Positions 33,099-43,220 of a DNA stretch of 64,000 bases are shown here, in pieces. Position numbers and translations under genes: made by a program. The stretch comes from Flavobacterium salilacus subsp. salilacus. GTDB taxonomy: Bacteria; Bacteroidota; Bacteroidia; Flavobacteriales; Flavobacteriaceae. Below the pieces are notes generated by a model. That model was not told where the DNA came from. It saw only the letters and a list, made by a program, of their open reading frames with translations, and ran no database searches. Numbering within the stretch: the first letter of the stretch is position 1; each line of letters starts with the position of its first letter. Location: assembly GCF_004634195.1 (NCBI RefSeq), contig NZ_SKBP01000007.1, positions 62,001 through 126,000 of the forward strand. Reading direction: 5' to 3'.

Positions 33099-36000
33099 GT
33101 GAATAAAACTGCATTTTCTATATATAACGCTTCGGCAGGATCGGGCAAAACCTACATGCTTGTAAAAGAGTACTTAAAGATAGTGCTTCTTGCCACTGCC
33201 GATGATGCTTACCGAAAAATACTTGCCATAACCTTTACCAATAAAGCTGTGGAAGAGATGAAAAGCCGAATAATTTTTAACCTTTCGGACTTTGCTAAAG
33301 ACGAACCTTCGGAAAAAGGCGCAGCGCTAATGCAAGTTTTATCCGCAGAAACCCGGCTGTCGCCTGCCACAATAAAAGACAAATCCAAAGCAATAATCAA
33401 ACACATCATACACAATTATGCCTCGTTTGATATTTCTACCATCGATAGGTTTACCCACAAAGTTATCCGTGCCTTTGCGCACGATCTGAACCTCTCGGTA
33501 TCGTTTGATGTTTCGCTCGAAACCGAAAATTTGTTAAAAGAAGCCGTAGATGCCATTATTGCCAAAGCAGGCGAAAATGAAGAATTAACCAATTTGCTTG
33601 TTGATTTCTCTCTCGATAAAACCGATAACGATAAAAGCTGGGATGTTACCTACGAACTTTTTGAAACCGGCAAGCTCCTGATAAACGAAAACAACCGTAA
33701 TGAACTAAACCAGTTTAAAGAAAAAACAATAGAAGAGTTTACAACGGTAAAAGTAAAACTGCAGCAGGCCGTAGCGCAACTGGAGGCAGAATGCATAACG
33801 CTGGGGCATCAGCTTAATGCCCTGTTGGAACAGGAGGGTATAGACCCAAAATGGATAAATGCCCATTTTATGAAACATATAGCAAGTATAGCCGATGGAA
33901 CTTTAAATTACAGTAATAAAAAGTACTACGAGCCGGAAGATATAAGCATTAATAAAACCGCAAAAAACCCAAACGCTGCAGAGGGCATTAAACCACAACT
34001 TTTACAACTCCTTAAATTAGTATATAAAAACTACGAAAAGAAAAACTTTTATGAGGCGTTCCTTAAAAATATAACACCGCTATCCTTACTCAACTCCATA
34101 GGGCAGGAACTGGAGCGCATACAAAAAGACCAAAATGTACTCTCTATATCCGAGTTTAATGCCATAATCCATAAAGAAATACAAAACCAGCCCGCCCCCT
34201 TTATATATGAGCGACTGGGCGAGCGATACCGCCACTTTTTTATCGATGAGTTTCAGGATACCAGCCAAATGCAATGGCAAAACCTGATACCGCTTATAGA
34301 CAATGCATTGGCATCCGAAGATATGGGTATAAAAGGCTCGCTAATGCTGGTGGGCGACCCCAAGCAATCCATATACCGCTGGCGTGGCGGTAAGGCAGAG
34401 CAGTTTATCGATTTGAGCAAAGGCTTAAACCCCTTCTCAAATCCTGATAAAGGAGTAATAAACTTAGAAACCAATTACAGAAGTTACGACACGATTATTG
34501 ATTTTAATAACGATTTTTTTTCGCTGTTGTCAAACGAGTTTCTAAATGAAGATTACAGCTCTATGTACCGCAACAGCAGGCAGCTATATAACCCCAAGCA
34601 AGGCGGGTATGCAAACATTGTTTTTGTACCCGAAGCAGATGCTACAGATGAAGATACCCCAAATCGAGACGAGCTGTACCTCGAAGCCACACTCGCCACA
34701 ATACACAAAGTAAAAGCACAAGGCTTTATGTATAAAGATATGGTATTGCTCACGCGAAAGCGACAACCCGGCGTACTGCTGGCAAACTACCTTACCGAGC
34801 AGGGCATACCCATACTGTCATCCGAAACGCTGTTGATAGAAAATGCCACCGAAGTAAAGCTGATAGTAAACCTGCTGCGCTACTTAAAGAGCAATGAAAA
34901 CAAAGAAGCAAAAGCCCACTTTTTATACTTTGTGGCAAACAGCCGCCAAATGGGCGAAGCCATACACCACTTTATAGCCGAAGGCATGGAGCAGCCCACC
35001 GAAGAAGCTCTGGAAAAATGGCTGAACACCTACGATATACACATCTCTTTTAAAGGATGCCGTAAAAAATCATTATACGAAGCCGTAGAAACCATAGTAG
35101 ATGCCTTTATAAAAGAAAAAGCCAACCAGAGCTACGTGCAGTATTTCTTGGATTTGGTATTAGAGCGCGACATCCGCACCCAGTCCGGCATATCCGATTT
35201 TTTAACCTATTGGGATACCAACGGCTCTAAATTCAGCATACCCTCGCCCGAAGGTAACGATGCCGTTCGTATCATGACCATACATAAGGCAAAAGGACTG
35301 GAGTTTCCCGTAGTGATATTACCCTTTGCCGAAGAAGATTATGCCCGCGCGCCGCGCAGCAAAATGTGGCTGGAGCTGGAAGATGAAACCTTTGGGTTCG
35401 AAAAAGCATTGATAGACCGTAACAAAAGCGTAGCCGATTATGGCGAGCGTGGTGCAGCACTCTATACTATTAAGGAGCAGGAAGAACTGCTGGATAACAT
35501 CAATATACTCTATGTAGCCCTTACCCGTGCCGAAGAACAGTTGTATATTATATCGGCACGAAATACTAAAGCTAATGGCGAGCTTACCGATAATATGTCG
35601 TCATTCTTCATAAAATTCCTGCAAAGCAAAGGTATTTATGACAACAACAAGAACGAATATGAATTTGGCGCCCCCAAACGAATATCCGTACCTGATGAAG
35701 AAACACAGCAACAACCCACCATACAGGTAGTACAACAACGCCTGAACCCGCGTGCCGTAAAAATAGCCAAGCGCGAAGCCCTGATGTGGGGCAGTACCCA
35801 ACTAAAAGCCATAGAATTTGGAAATGTAATGCACGAAATACTCGCATTTGTAAAAACTGCCGATGACATACCGCTTGCCGTAATAAAAGCAACAGAATCG
35901 GGGTTGATAACGCAAGGACAAAAAGAGGAAGTAACCCAAACACTTAAACAGATAATACACCACCCGGAACTGGCAATATTTTTTATGCCCGATGCGGTAG

Positions 36001-36236
36001 TATATAACGAGCAGCGTATAATAGGGTTAGGTATGCCAACCATAAAGCCCGACAGGGTAACAGTAAGCAACGGTAAAGCCTACTTGTTAGATTATAAAAC
36101 AGGCACTCATTTACCCCAATATGAAAAGCAATTAAATAGTTATGACGAAGCATTACAACAAATGGGCTTACAGGTAGCTAAAAAAACACTCGTATATATA
36201 GGAGAGGAAATAAATGTGGTAAATTTAGCCCCCTAA
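33099..36236 (+). CDS. UvrD/AddA-like helicase-nuclease
   Basis: A 1045-residue protein starting at GTG 33099 (NKTAFSIYNASAGSGKT, Walker A at residues 10-18). Further helicase motifs are FFIDEFQDTSQMQW (about residue 377), VGDPKQSIYRWRGG (about 420), VRIMTIHKAKGLEFPVVI (about 722) and ILYVALTRAEEQLYI (about 802). The C-terminus has a RecB-type nuclease core (YLLDYKTG, then QLNSYDEAL). It is the AddA/RecB-like subunit for processing double-strand breaks; the AddB-like partner is at 39501, separated by three unrelated genes. The last codons (GCC CCC TAA) come from an interspersed repeat. Confidence 0.92.
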   Translation: MNKTAFSIYNASAGSGKTYMLVKEYLKIVLLATADDAYRKILAITFTNKAVEEMKSRIIFNLSDFAKDEPSEKGAALMQVLSAETRLSPATIKDKSKAIIKHIIHNYASFDISTIDRFTHKVIRAFAHDLNLSVSFDVSLETENLLKEAVDAIIAKAGENEELTNLLVDFSLDKTDNDKSWDVTYELFETGKLLINENNRNELNQFKEKTIEEFTTVKVKLQQAVAQLEAECITLGHQLNALLEQEGIDPKWINAHFMKHIASIADGTLNYSNKKYYEPEDISINKTAKNPNAAEGIKPQLLQLLKLVYKNYEKKNFYEAFLKNITPLSLLNSIGQELERIQKDQNVLSISEFNAIIHKEIQNQPAPFIYERLGERYRHFFIDEFQDTSQMQWQNLIPLIDNALASEDMGIKGSLMLVGDPKQSIYRWRGGKAEQFIDLSKGLNPFSNPDKGVINLETNYRSYDTIIDFNNDFFSLLSNEFLNEDYSSMYRNSRQLYNPKQGGYANIVFVPEADATDEDTPNRDELYLEATLATIHKVKAQGFMYKDMVLLTRKRQPGVLLANYLTEQGIPILSSETLLIENATEVKLIVNLLRYLKSNENKEAKAHFLYFVANSRQMGEAIHHFIAEGMEQPTEEALEKWLNTYDIHISFKGCRKKSLYEAVETIVDAFIKEKANQSYVQYFLDLVLERDIRTQSGISDFLTYWDTNGSKFSIPSPEGNDAVRIMTIHKAKGLEFPVVILPFAEEDYARAPRSKMWLELEDETFGFEKALIDRNKSVADYGERGAALYTIKEQEELLDNINILYVALTRAEEQLYIISARNTKANGELTDNMSSFFIKFLQSKGIYDNNKNEYEFGAPKRISVPDEETQQQPTIQVVQQRLNPRAVKIAKREALMWGSTQLKAIEFGNVMHEILAFVKTADDIPLAVIKATESGLITQGQKEEVTQTLKQIIHHPELAIFFMPDAVVYNEQRIIGLGMPTIKPDRVTVSNGKAYLLDYKTGTHLPQYEKQLNSYDEALQQMGLQVAKKTLVYIGEEINVVNLAP

Positions 36237-36330
36237 CCCCCAAAGGGGGAATACAGCTTTATGTATATTTGCCTGACAAAAAATAATTAAGCCCTGCTCC
36301 CCTCTCTTTTGGAGAGGGGTTGGGGGAGAG
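36228..36330. repeat. C-rich/G-rich interspersed repeats
   Basis: GCCCCCTAACCCCCAAAGGGGG from 36228 contains the hairpin CCCCC-AAA-GGGGG (36237-36249) and the stop codon of the preceding gene. A second element, CCCCTCTC-TTTTG-GAGAGGGG (36299-36319), follows and continues as TTGGGGGAGAGGC. Relatives occur at 1928, 46906, 47688 and 60574. Confidence 0.7.
36264..36271 (+). promoter_or_regulatory. Candidate -7 element for kbl
   Basis: TATATTTG lies between two repeat elements, 90 bases before the kbl ATG. No clear -33 element. Confidence 0.4.
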
Positions 36331-36361
36331 GCAGAACAACAACAAACAAACTATATATAAT

Positions 36362-37555
36362 ATGTACGGAAAAATTAAAGAGTATCTGGCTGAAGAGCTG
36401 GAAACGATAAAAGAAAACGGGCTTTATAAAAAAGAACGCATTATTGCATCACCACAAGATGCCGAGATTACACTTACCGATGGCAGCAAGGTGCTTAACT
36501 TTTGTGCCAATAACTACTTGGGGCTGTCATCGCACCCCGAAGTAATTCAGGCAGCCAAAGATACTTTGGACTCACACGGCTTCGGTATGTCATCCGTACG
36601 ATTCATCTGCGGTACGCAAGACATTCATAAAGAACTGGAACAAAAAATAGCCGATTTCTACGGTACGGAAGATACGATACTGTATGCAGCAGCATTTGAT
36701 GCTAACGGAGGAGTGTTTGAGCCGCTGCTTGGCGCAGAAGATGCCATAATTTCCGACAGTCTTAACCACGCCTCTATTATCGATGGCGTGCGCCTGTGTA
36801 AAGCAGCACGCTACCGTTATGAAAACAGCAATATGCAGGAGCTTGAAGAGCAACTTATAAAAGCTAACGAAGAAGGCAGGCGTTTTAAAATCATCGTAAC
36901 CGATGGTGTTTTCTCTATGGACGGGCTTGTAGCCCCGCTTGATAAAATATGCGACCTTGCCGATAAGTATGATGCAATGGTAATGGTTGACGAATGCCAC
37001 GCAGCCGGTTTTATAGGCGCAACAGGCAAAGGCACGCTGGAAGCCAAAAACGTTATGGGCAGGGTAGATATCATTACAGGAACACTGGGCAAAGCCCTTG
37101 GCGGAGCAATGGGAGGCTATACTACAGGTAAAAAAGAAATTATCGAGATGTTAAGGCAACGCTCGCGCCCCTACCTTTTCTCGAACTCGCTTGCCCCCGC
37201 TATAGTAGGTGCATCTATAAAGGTGTTTGAATTGCTGGAAAAAGATACTTCGTTGAGGGATAAACTGGAATGGAATACCAACTATTTTAAAGAGGGTATG
37301 AAAAAAGCAGGTTTTGATATTATAGACGGCGACTCGGCTATTGTGCCCGTAATGTTGTATGATGCTAAACTTTCTCAGGTAATGGCAGATGAGTTGTTGA
37401 AGAAAGGAATATATGTAATAGGCTTCTTTTTTCCTGTTGTTCCGAAAGACAAAGCACGTATCCGTGTGCAGCTTTCGGCAGCCCATACACAGGCACATTT
37501 AGACAAGGCAATTGCTTCATTTACAGAAGTTGGGAAAGCATTAACGATTATTTAA
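36362..37555 (+). CDS. kbl: Glycine C-acetyltransferase (2-amino-3-ketobutyrate CoA ligase)
   Basis: A 397-residue PLP enzyme from ATG 36362 ([20 protein letters not shown]). The PLP lysine is in [17 protein letters not shown] (about residue 246), and [12 protein letters not shown] and [15 protein letters not shown] are as expected for the alpha-oxoamine synthase family. It splits 2-amino-3-ketobutyrate with CoA into glycine and acetyl-CoA, the second step of threonine breakdown. No tdh gene is adjacent. A longer upstream reading starts inside repeat DNA and is rejected. Confidence 0.93.
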   Translation: MYGKIKEYLAEELETIKENGLYKKERIIASPQDAEITLTDGSKVLNFCANNYLGLSSHPEVIQAAKDTLDSHGFGMSSVRFICGTQDIHKELEQKIADFYGTEDTILYAAAFDANGGVFEPLLGAEDAIISDSLNHASIIDGVRLCKAARYRYENSNMQELEEQLIKANEEGRRFKIIVTDGVFSMDGLVAPLDKICDLADKYDAMVMVDECHAAGFIGATGKGTLEAKNVMGRVDIITGTLGKALGGAMGGYTTGKKEIIEMLRQRSRPYLFSNSLAPAIVGASIKVFELLEKDTSLRDKLEWNTNYFKEGMKKAGFDIIDGDSAIVPVMLYDAKLSQVMADELLKKGIYVIGFFFPVVPKDKARIRVQLSAAHTQAHLDKAIASFTEVGKALTII

Positions 37556-37599
37556 CTACAATTTAAGCCGTTTAGTAGGATAATTTTTAATAAATCGTT

Positions 37600-37629
37600 T
37601 TGCCATTATCTTTTAACAGATTACATTTG
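37600..37629 (+). promoter_or_regulatory. Promoter of the ompA-like gene
   Basis: TTG 37600-37602, 19 bases, TACATTTG 37622-37629. An inverted repeat (TTACAT...ATGTAA, 37621-37640) overlaps the -7 element and expected start. ATG at 37668. Confidence 0.65.
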
Positions 37630-37667
37630 TATGCATGTAATCCTATATGTAATTAAAATAAAAAAGT

Positions 37668-39065
37668 ATGAAACATCTTAACAAACTATTCGTTGCTGCT
37701 CTTATGGCATTGGGATTGAGTGCCCATGCGCAGGACGATAACAATCCGTGGGCCATTTCGTTTGGTGCCAATGCAGTAAGTAACCGTTTTGGTTCTGCAT
37801 CAGAGTTTGGTGACCAGTTTAGTGGTTATTTTAAAGCAAAAGAGCACTGGAATATTATACCTTCAGTTTCTTACGTAACATTGTCAAGAAACGTAGGGAA
37901 TAACTTCTCTGTAGGGCTTACAGGTTCTGTAAACCAAATAGACAAATTAGTATCTCGTGAGCCGGGTACACAAAACTATAGTGTTAGTAATCCGGGCGAT
38001 CTTACCTATTATGCTGCTGATGCTACTATCCGTTACAGCTTTATGAACGCTATAGGAACCAGTTGGTTCGATCCAAGCCTTAACTTAGGTGGTGGTTATA
38101 CATGGATAGATGATAAAGGTAATGGTACATTAAACGGAGGCGTAGGCGTAACGTTTTGGTTTGCTAAAAACATGGGGCTTTCATTACAATCTATATACAA
38201 GCATACTTTTGAAGAACAAGCAGAAGCTAACGTGCCAAGACACATACAGCACTTTGCAGGTGTAATTTTCAAATTTGGCGGAAAAGATACTGATAAAGAC
38301 GGTATTTATGACAAAGATGATTTATGTCCGGAAGAACCGGGTCTTGCTCAGTTCCAAGGATGTCCTGATACTGACTTAGACGGTATTCCTGACAAAGACG
38401 ATTTATGTCCTAACGAGGCAGGTCTTCCTGAGTTCCAAGGATGTCCTGATACAGATGGCGACGGTATCGCTGACAAAGATGATAACTGCCCGGATGTTGC
38501 AGGTCTTGCAAGCATGAAAGGTTGTCCTGATACAGATGGCGACGGTATAACTGACGCTGATGACAACTGTCCTGAAGTTTCAGGTCCGAGAGCTAATAAT
38601 GGATGCCCATGGCCGGATACTGACGGTGACGGTGTACTTGACAAAGATGACCTTTGCCCGGATGTAAAAGGTACTACTGCAAATCGTGGTTGTCCTGAAG
38701 TAACCGATGAGGTTATGAAAAAACTTAACGAGTACGCAAGAACAATCCTTTTCAACAGTGGTAAATCTTCTTTCAAAGATGAAACACTTCCTGTGCTTCA
38801 AAACATGAAAGAAATCTTTAAAGAATACCCACAAGCAAGATTCAGCATCGAAGGTCACACAGACAGCGACGGTAGTAACGAACTTAACCAAACGCTATCA
38901 GAAAACAGAGCTGCTGCTGTAGTTAACTTCCTTGTAGAAAACGGAATTGCTAAAGACAGATTGATGTCATCAGGTTTTGGTGAAACTAAACCAATTGCAT
39001 CAAACAAAACAGCTGCCGGTAAAGCACAAAACAGAAGAGTAGAAGTTAAGCTTATAAAAGAGTAA
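37668..39065 (+). CDS. OmpA-family outer-membrane protein with thrombospondin type 3 repeats
   Basis: A 465-residue protein: signal peptide ([21 protein letters not shown]), an eight-strand beta-barrel (about residues 25-205), five calcium-binding DxDxDGxxDxxDxC repeats (about 207-335, such as [16 protein letters not shown]), and an OmpA C-terminal peptidoglycan-binding domain (about 360-465, with [20 protein letters not shown] and NRRVEVKL). It anchors the outer membrane to the wall. Strong promoter and terminator around it and favoured codons suggest high expression. This form is abundant in Flavobacteriaceae. Confidence 0.95.
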   Translation: MKHLNKLFVAALMALGLSAHAQDDNNPWAISFGANAVSNRFGSASEFGDQFSGYFKAKEHWNIIPSVSYVTLSRNVGNNFSVGLTGSVNQIDKLVSREPGTQNYSVSNPGDLTYYAADATIRYSFMNAIGTSWFDPSLNLGGGYTWIDDKGNGTLNGGVGVTFWFAKNMGLSLQSIYKHTFEEQAEANVPRHIQHFAGVIFKFGGKDTDKDGIYDKDDLCPEEPGLAQFQGCPDTDLDGIPDKDDLCPNEAGLPEFQGCPDTDGDGIADKDDNCPDVAGLASMKGCPDTDGDGITDADDNCPEVSGPRANNGCPWPDTDGDGVLDKDDLCPDVKGTTANRGCPEVTDEVMKKLNEYARTILFNSGKSSFKDETLPVLQNMKEIFKEYPQARFSIEGHTDSDGSNELNQTLSENRAAAVVNFLVENGIAKDRLMSSGFGETKPIASNKTAAGKAQNRRVEVKLIKE

Positions 39066-39092
39066 TTTTTACAACTCAAAATAAATTGAAAG

Positions 39093-39121
39093 ATGCCTCC
39101 GCAATGCGGGGGCATTTTTTA
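39093..39121 (+). terminator. Terminator after the ompA-like gene
   Basis: ATGCCTCCGC (39093-39102) pairs with GCGGGGGCAT (39106-39115), one G-U pair, followed by a T-run. Confidence 0.85.
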
Positions 39122-39186
39122 TGAGATAAATTGTGTAAACTTGTATAGCGGTATTTTGCTTTAAATCAATCATAAAACTAAAAATC

Positions 39187-39456
39187 ATGAAAAAAATTAT
39201 CTTACTCTTAGCATTGCTGTTTTTATTGGTTTCATGCGCCCACACAGCCCATTGCGACTTCCCAAGTGAAGAACAATATGGCTTTTGGAGCGGTTTGCTG
39301 CATGGTATTATATCTCCCATAGGTTTGGTAGGTATGTTGTTATATGATGATGTAGCTGTTTTCGCCCCTAATAACAACGGAGCATGGTATGCTTTCGGAT
39401 TTTTATTAGGTTCAGGCGGTTGGGGCTTTTTGGCTTCCAGAGGTTCTAAAAAATAA
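39187..39456 (+). CDS. Small lipoprotein with membrane-like segments
   Basis: An 89-residue protein with signal MKKIILLLALLFLLVSC (Cys17). The mature part has the pattern GFWSGLLHGIISPIGLVGML and WYAFGFLLGSGGWGFLAS, two glycine-rich hydrophobic stretches. Small proteins of this pattern are common in Bacteroidetes and have no known role. Alternatively a membrane protein in which the first segment is not cleaved. Confidence 0.75.
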   Translation: MKKIILLLALLFLLVSCAHTAHCDFPSEEQYGFWSGLLHGIISPIGLVGMLLYDDVAVFAPNNNGAWYAFGFLLGSGGWGFLASRGSKK

Positions 39457-39500
39457 TTTGATTGTATAAGGCTTGGTAAGAGTTTTATTATTTTTACAAT

Positions 39501-42272
39501 ATGCTAAATGAAACCTTTTTAGATAAACTCAGCTCACAAATACTGAGTAATTACGGCAATACGCTTTCGGGTATAACCATAGTATTACCCAATAAAAGAG
39601 CAAGAATATTTTTAATAGAAGCATTAAAAAGACAGCTTGATACTACCGTGTTTGCTCCCGAAATTATCAGTATAGAAGATTTTGTGCAGGACGTTGCGGG
39701 CATTCGCAGTATCGACACTATAGAGCTGCTGTTTGAGTTCTACACTATATACCTGGAGCTTACGCCAAAAGAAAAACAACAACCCTTTGAAAGTTTTGCC
39801 AACTGGGCAAAAACACTATTGCAGGATTTTAACGAAATAGACCGTTACCTGCTGCCACCCGAACACGTTTTTTCGTACCTGAAAGACATTGAGGACATCA
39901 AGCACTGGTCGCTCGATTTAGAGAGCCAAACCGAGATGATAAAAAATTATCTGGAGTTTTGGGCATTACTGCCCAAGTATTACGACACATTGTACCGTCA
40001 CTTAAAAGAAAAAGGAGCAGGCTATCAGGGGCTTATTTACAGGGAGGCTGTTGCTAACATCAGCCACTTCTCAAAATCGTTTAAAAAAGACAGGCTCATT
40101 TTTGCCGGCTTTAATGCCCTTAATGCTGCCGAAGAACATATTATACAACACCTGATGACCGATGGTAAGGCAAGCATATATTGGGATATCGACCGTACGT
40201 TTCTTAACGATCCCTACCACGATGCGGGGCTGTTTATTCGTCGCTTCCAAAAAGAGTGGAAACAGTTTACCGTACAGCCTTTTGAATGGATAAGCGATGC
40301 TTTTAGCGAAGAAAAGAACATACAGATAATAGGCACACCCAAAACGGTGGGACAGGCAAAAATAGCAGGCAAAATTGTAGAACAAATACAGCAAAGCGGG
40401 CAAACCCTCGATAAAACCGCATTGGTACTGGGCGAAGAAAATATGCTTGTGCCCATGCTGTACAGCCTGCCCAACAGCGTGGGTGCGCTCAACATTACTA
40501 TGGGCTACAGCAGCCGTAACAACCCCGCGCAAATACTGGTGCAAAAGCTGTTTAAAATGCACACCAACGCGCTGAACCGCAGCGAAACAAGCTACACACT
40601 ATACTACCGCGAGGTGCTGGATGTATTGAACCATCCGTTGGTAGAACCCTACTTGGGAGCATCAAAACTGGTAGATACCATAAACCGGAATAACATTACC
40701 TTCTTTTCGCTCAATAAGCTTTTTGAAATACAAGGCAATCCTTCGGAACTGTTTAATTTACTGTTTGAACGATGGGATACCAATGCAGGCGATGTTTTGC
40801 AAAGGCTTTCCCGTATCCTTGTTATGCTTAAATCGTTTTTGAGTAACGATGATGAAGAAGACAAGATAACCAAAGCCTTCCTGTACTCCATATTCAAAGT
40901 GATTAACAAGCTCATCAATTACTACGAGCAACATCCGCAAATGAACAACCTTGCCATACTGCAATCGGTTTACAAGCAGGTAGTCGATTTGGCAGAAGTA
41001 TCTTTTGAAGGCGAACCCTTATCGGGATTGCAAGTAATGGGCGTGTTGGAAAGCCGTGTGCTTGATTTTGATAATGTGATTATCACTTCGATGAACGAAG
41101 GGAAATTCCCCGCAGGGAAAACCCAAAATTCGTTTATACCTTATGATGTAAAGCGTGAGCTTGGCTTGCCTACTTATAAGGAAAAAGATGCCATATACAG
41201 CTACCACTTTTACCACTTGTTGATGCGTGCCAAGAACATTTACCTGTTGTACAATACCGAAAGCGAAGGGTTGGATGCAGGGGAGCGAAGCCGTTTCCTT
41301 ACCCAACTGGAAATTGAAAAAAAGCCAAGCCATAACCTGCAAAGCGTTATTTATAATGCCAATCTGCCCCAAAAGGCATACGAGCCTATGGTAGTGCCAA
41401 AGTCTGCCCAAGTACAGGAGCGTTTAAAAGAAATTGCTACAGGCAAGGGCTTTTCGCCATCGGCATTAACGGGGTACATTCGTAACCCCATGCAGTTTTA
41501 CTACCAGCGCGTACTGCGCATTTATGAAGTGGATGAGGTAGAGGAGAGCATTGCTCTTAACACACTGGGGACTATTATACACGGTGCGCTCGAAGCACTT
41601 TACAAACCTTACATCAATAAGTTTCTTACCGTACAGGACATTGAAGCTATGGCGGCAATAGCCGATGAGGAGGTTATGAAACAGTTTACAGCCGAGTACA
41701 AAGAGGGCGAAATTAAAAAGGGACGCAATCTGCTGGCTTTTGAAGTGGCAAAGCGCAACGTGCACAACCTGCTAAAGCAGGAAAAGCAAAGCCTTAAAAA
41801 TGATGATGCTGTAAAAGTACTTGCCTTGGAAGAGCCTTACGAACGTTGGCTGGAAGACGACAGGCTGCCCTATGCCGTAAAAATAGCAGGAAATATAGAC
41901 CGTATAGAACAGCGCAATGGTAAGATAAGGATTATAGATTATAAAACGGGTAAAGTAGATAAGTACAACTTAGTACTGAAAACCTGGGAAGGGCTTACCG
42001 CCGATATAAAACACGACAAAATAATACAGCTACTGACGTATGTGTTTATGTATGAGCCAAACGCCAACGGTATGGAGATGGAAGCGGGTATTATATCGTT
42101 TAAAAATATGAAAAGCGGCTTTATGAATTTTAGTTTTAAAGAGGGCGCGGAACGGAATGCTCCTGTACTCGACATTGTAGATACTGGACTTTTGGAAGAT
42201 TACAAGTCGCAGTTAGTTATCCTCATCAACGAAATACTTAATGCCGAAGTACCGTTTGAGGAGGTTGTTTAG
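39501..42272 (+). CDS. PD-(D/E)XK nuclease family protein (AddB-like)
   Basis: A 923-residue protein. The N-terminal part (TIVLPNKRARIFLIEALKRQ) and middle are like the inactivated helicase of AddB. The C-terminal nuclease holds LTGYIRNPMQFYYQRVLRI (about residue 660) and the catalytic core IRIIDYKTGKVDKYN (about 810-824). In place of the four Cys of Firmicutes AddB, no Fe-S cysteine set is evident. It should pair with the AddA-like protein at 33099 in repair of DNA breaks. Cytosolic. Confidence 0.88.
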   Translation: MLNETFLDKLSSQILSNYGNTLSGITIVLPNKRARIFLIEALKRQLDTTVFAPEIISIEDFVQDVAGIRSIDTIELLFEFYTIYLELTPKEKQQPFESFANWAKTLLQDFNEIDRYLLPPEHVFSYLKDIEDIKHWSLDLESQTEMIKNYLEFWALLPKYYDTLYRHLKEKGAGYQGLIYREAVANISHFSKSFKKDRLIFAGFNALNAAEEHIIQHLMTDGKASIYWDIDRTFLNDPYHDAGLFIRRFQKEWKQFTVQPFEWISDAFSEEKNIQIIGTPKTVGQAKIAGKIVEQIQQSGQTLDKTALVLGEENMLVPMLYSLPNSVGALNITMGYSSRNNPAQILVQKLFKMHTNALNRSETSYTLYYREVLDVLNHPLVEPYLGASKLVDTINRNNITFFSLNKLFEIQGNPSELFNLLFERWDTNAGDVLQRLSRILVMLKSFLSNDDEEDKITKAFLYSIFKVINKLINYYEQHPQMNNLAILQSVYKQVVDLAEVSFEGEPLSGLQVMGVLESRVLDFDNVIITSMNEGKFPAGKTQNSFIPYDVKRELGLPTYKEKDAIYSYHFYHLLMRAKNIYLLYNTESEGLDAGERSRFLTQLEIEKKPSHNLQSVIYNANLPQKAYEPMVVPKSAQVQERLKEIATGKGFSPSALTGYIRNPMQFYYQRVLRIYEVDEVEESIALNTLGTIIHGALEALYKPYINKFLTVQDIEAMAAIADEEVMKQFTAEYKEGEIKKGRNLLAFEVAKRNVHNLLKQEKQSLKNDDAVKVLALEEPYERWLEDDRLPYAVKIAGNIDRIEQRNGKIRIIDYKTGKVDKYNLVLKTWEGLTADIKHDKIIQLLTYVFMYEPNANGMEMEAGIISFKNMKSGFMNFSFKEGAERNAPVLDIVDTGLLEDYKSQLVILINEILNAEVPFEEVV

Positions 42273-42447
42273 ACATTTAAGCAGAACAAAAATTAATCGT
42301 AATAACAAAATAATAACATTAAAAAGTTCGCGTTATTAATAAAAGTTTTATTTTCGTATTACTTATAGCTATAATAACGTCATGAAAAGCCGACACAATG
42401 ACATTAAATATCTGAAGGTAGGCAGTAATAAATACATCCAACAAATT

Positions 42448-43134
42448 ATGAAAAAATTATTTTTATTCCTGTTAGGAATTACTTTCCTAATTTCGTGTTC
42501 TAACGACACACAAGAAACTACAACATTTAATGATACATCTGCAGATGTAAATTCAACAACATCAACTCCAATGTTAAAAAGTGCATCTGCCGATCCTGTT
42601 TTAAAACAGCTATATATCGACATGATAAATTCTCAAAGTTATATAGCTTTTAACAATGCCGTAATTACATTTAATGACAAGCTGGGAGACCAGATTCCTG
42701 ATAGTGAAATGAGTTCAAGCAGTAAAATGCTTGGCTGGGTTCAAAATAATATTACACAAACAGGTTTTCTAAACTATCAGGAAGCAGTGGACAAATGGGA
42801 TGATGTAGAGGCTTTATCTACTATTGCATTTGATACTAATTATACATTTTTTGACTACTTAGCCGGGACTGCACCAGGTACATTACTGTTAGTAATAGAA
42901 GAAGTAGAGCCTACCCCTTTATCTTGTGAAGAGTGTCAGGCTCAATTCAATTCTTGTTCTAAAGTAGCACATAGTGCCTATACAGCAGCTGTGGAAAAGG
43001 CATGTGACCAACGCAAATTAGGGAATATTTCAAAGTCAGATTTATATAAAGCTTGTACTGAAGCAGGTTTAGCAAGAGATAAGGCACTTAGAAAGTGTCA
43101 TGAAGGCAGGAAGGATTGTTGTGAAGGCAACTAA
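42448..43134 (+). CDS. Lipoprotein with C-terminal Cys-patterned module, paralogue 1
   Basis: A 228-residue lipoprotein from ATG 42448 (MKKLFLFLLGITFLISC, Cys17). Residues about 45-150 form a domain shared with the next gene (DPVLKQLYIDMINSQSYI, KMLGWVQNNITQTGF, NYQEAVDKWDDVEAL). The C-terminal 75 residues form a helical module with the spacing C-x2-C-x6-C-x32-C-x13-C-x6-C-C (CEECQAQFNSC ... YKAC ... RKC ... CC). The same spacing occurs in the protein at 45500. The seven cysteines could form disulfides in the periplasm or on the surface. Unknown function; a new family as far as I can tell. Confidence 0.75.
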   Translation: MKKLFLFLLGITFLISCSNDTQETTTFNDTSADVNSTTSTPMLKSASADPVLKQLYIDMINSQSYIAFNNAVITFNDKLGDQIPDSEMSSSSKMLGWVQNNITQTGFLNYQEAVDKWDDVEALSTIAFDTNYTFFDYLAGTAPGTLLLVIEEVEPTPLSCEECQAQFNSCSKVAHSAYTAAVEKACDQRKLGNISKSDLYKACTEAGLARDKALRKCHEGRKDCCEGN

Positions 43135-43220
43135 TTTATGCATATGATAGTTCAGCAACAGTTGATACCATTACAGAGAAAGAAAGCAGATACTAAATAA
43201 TTACTTAAACCCAACAAATT

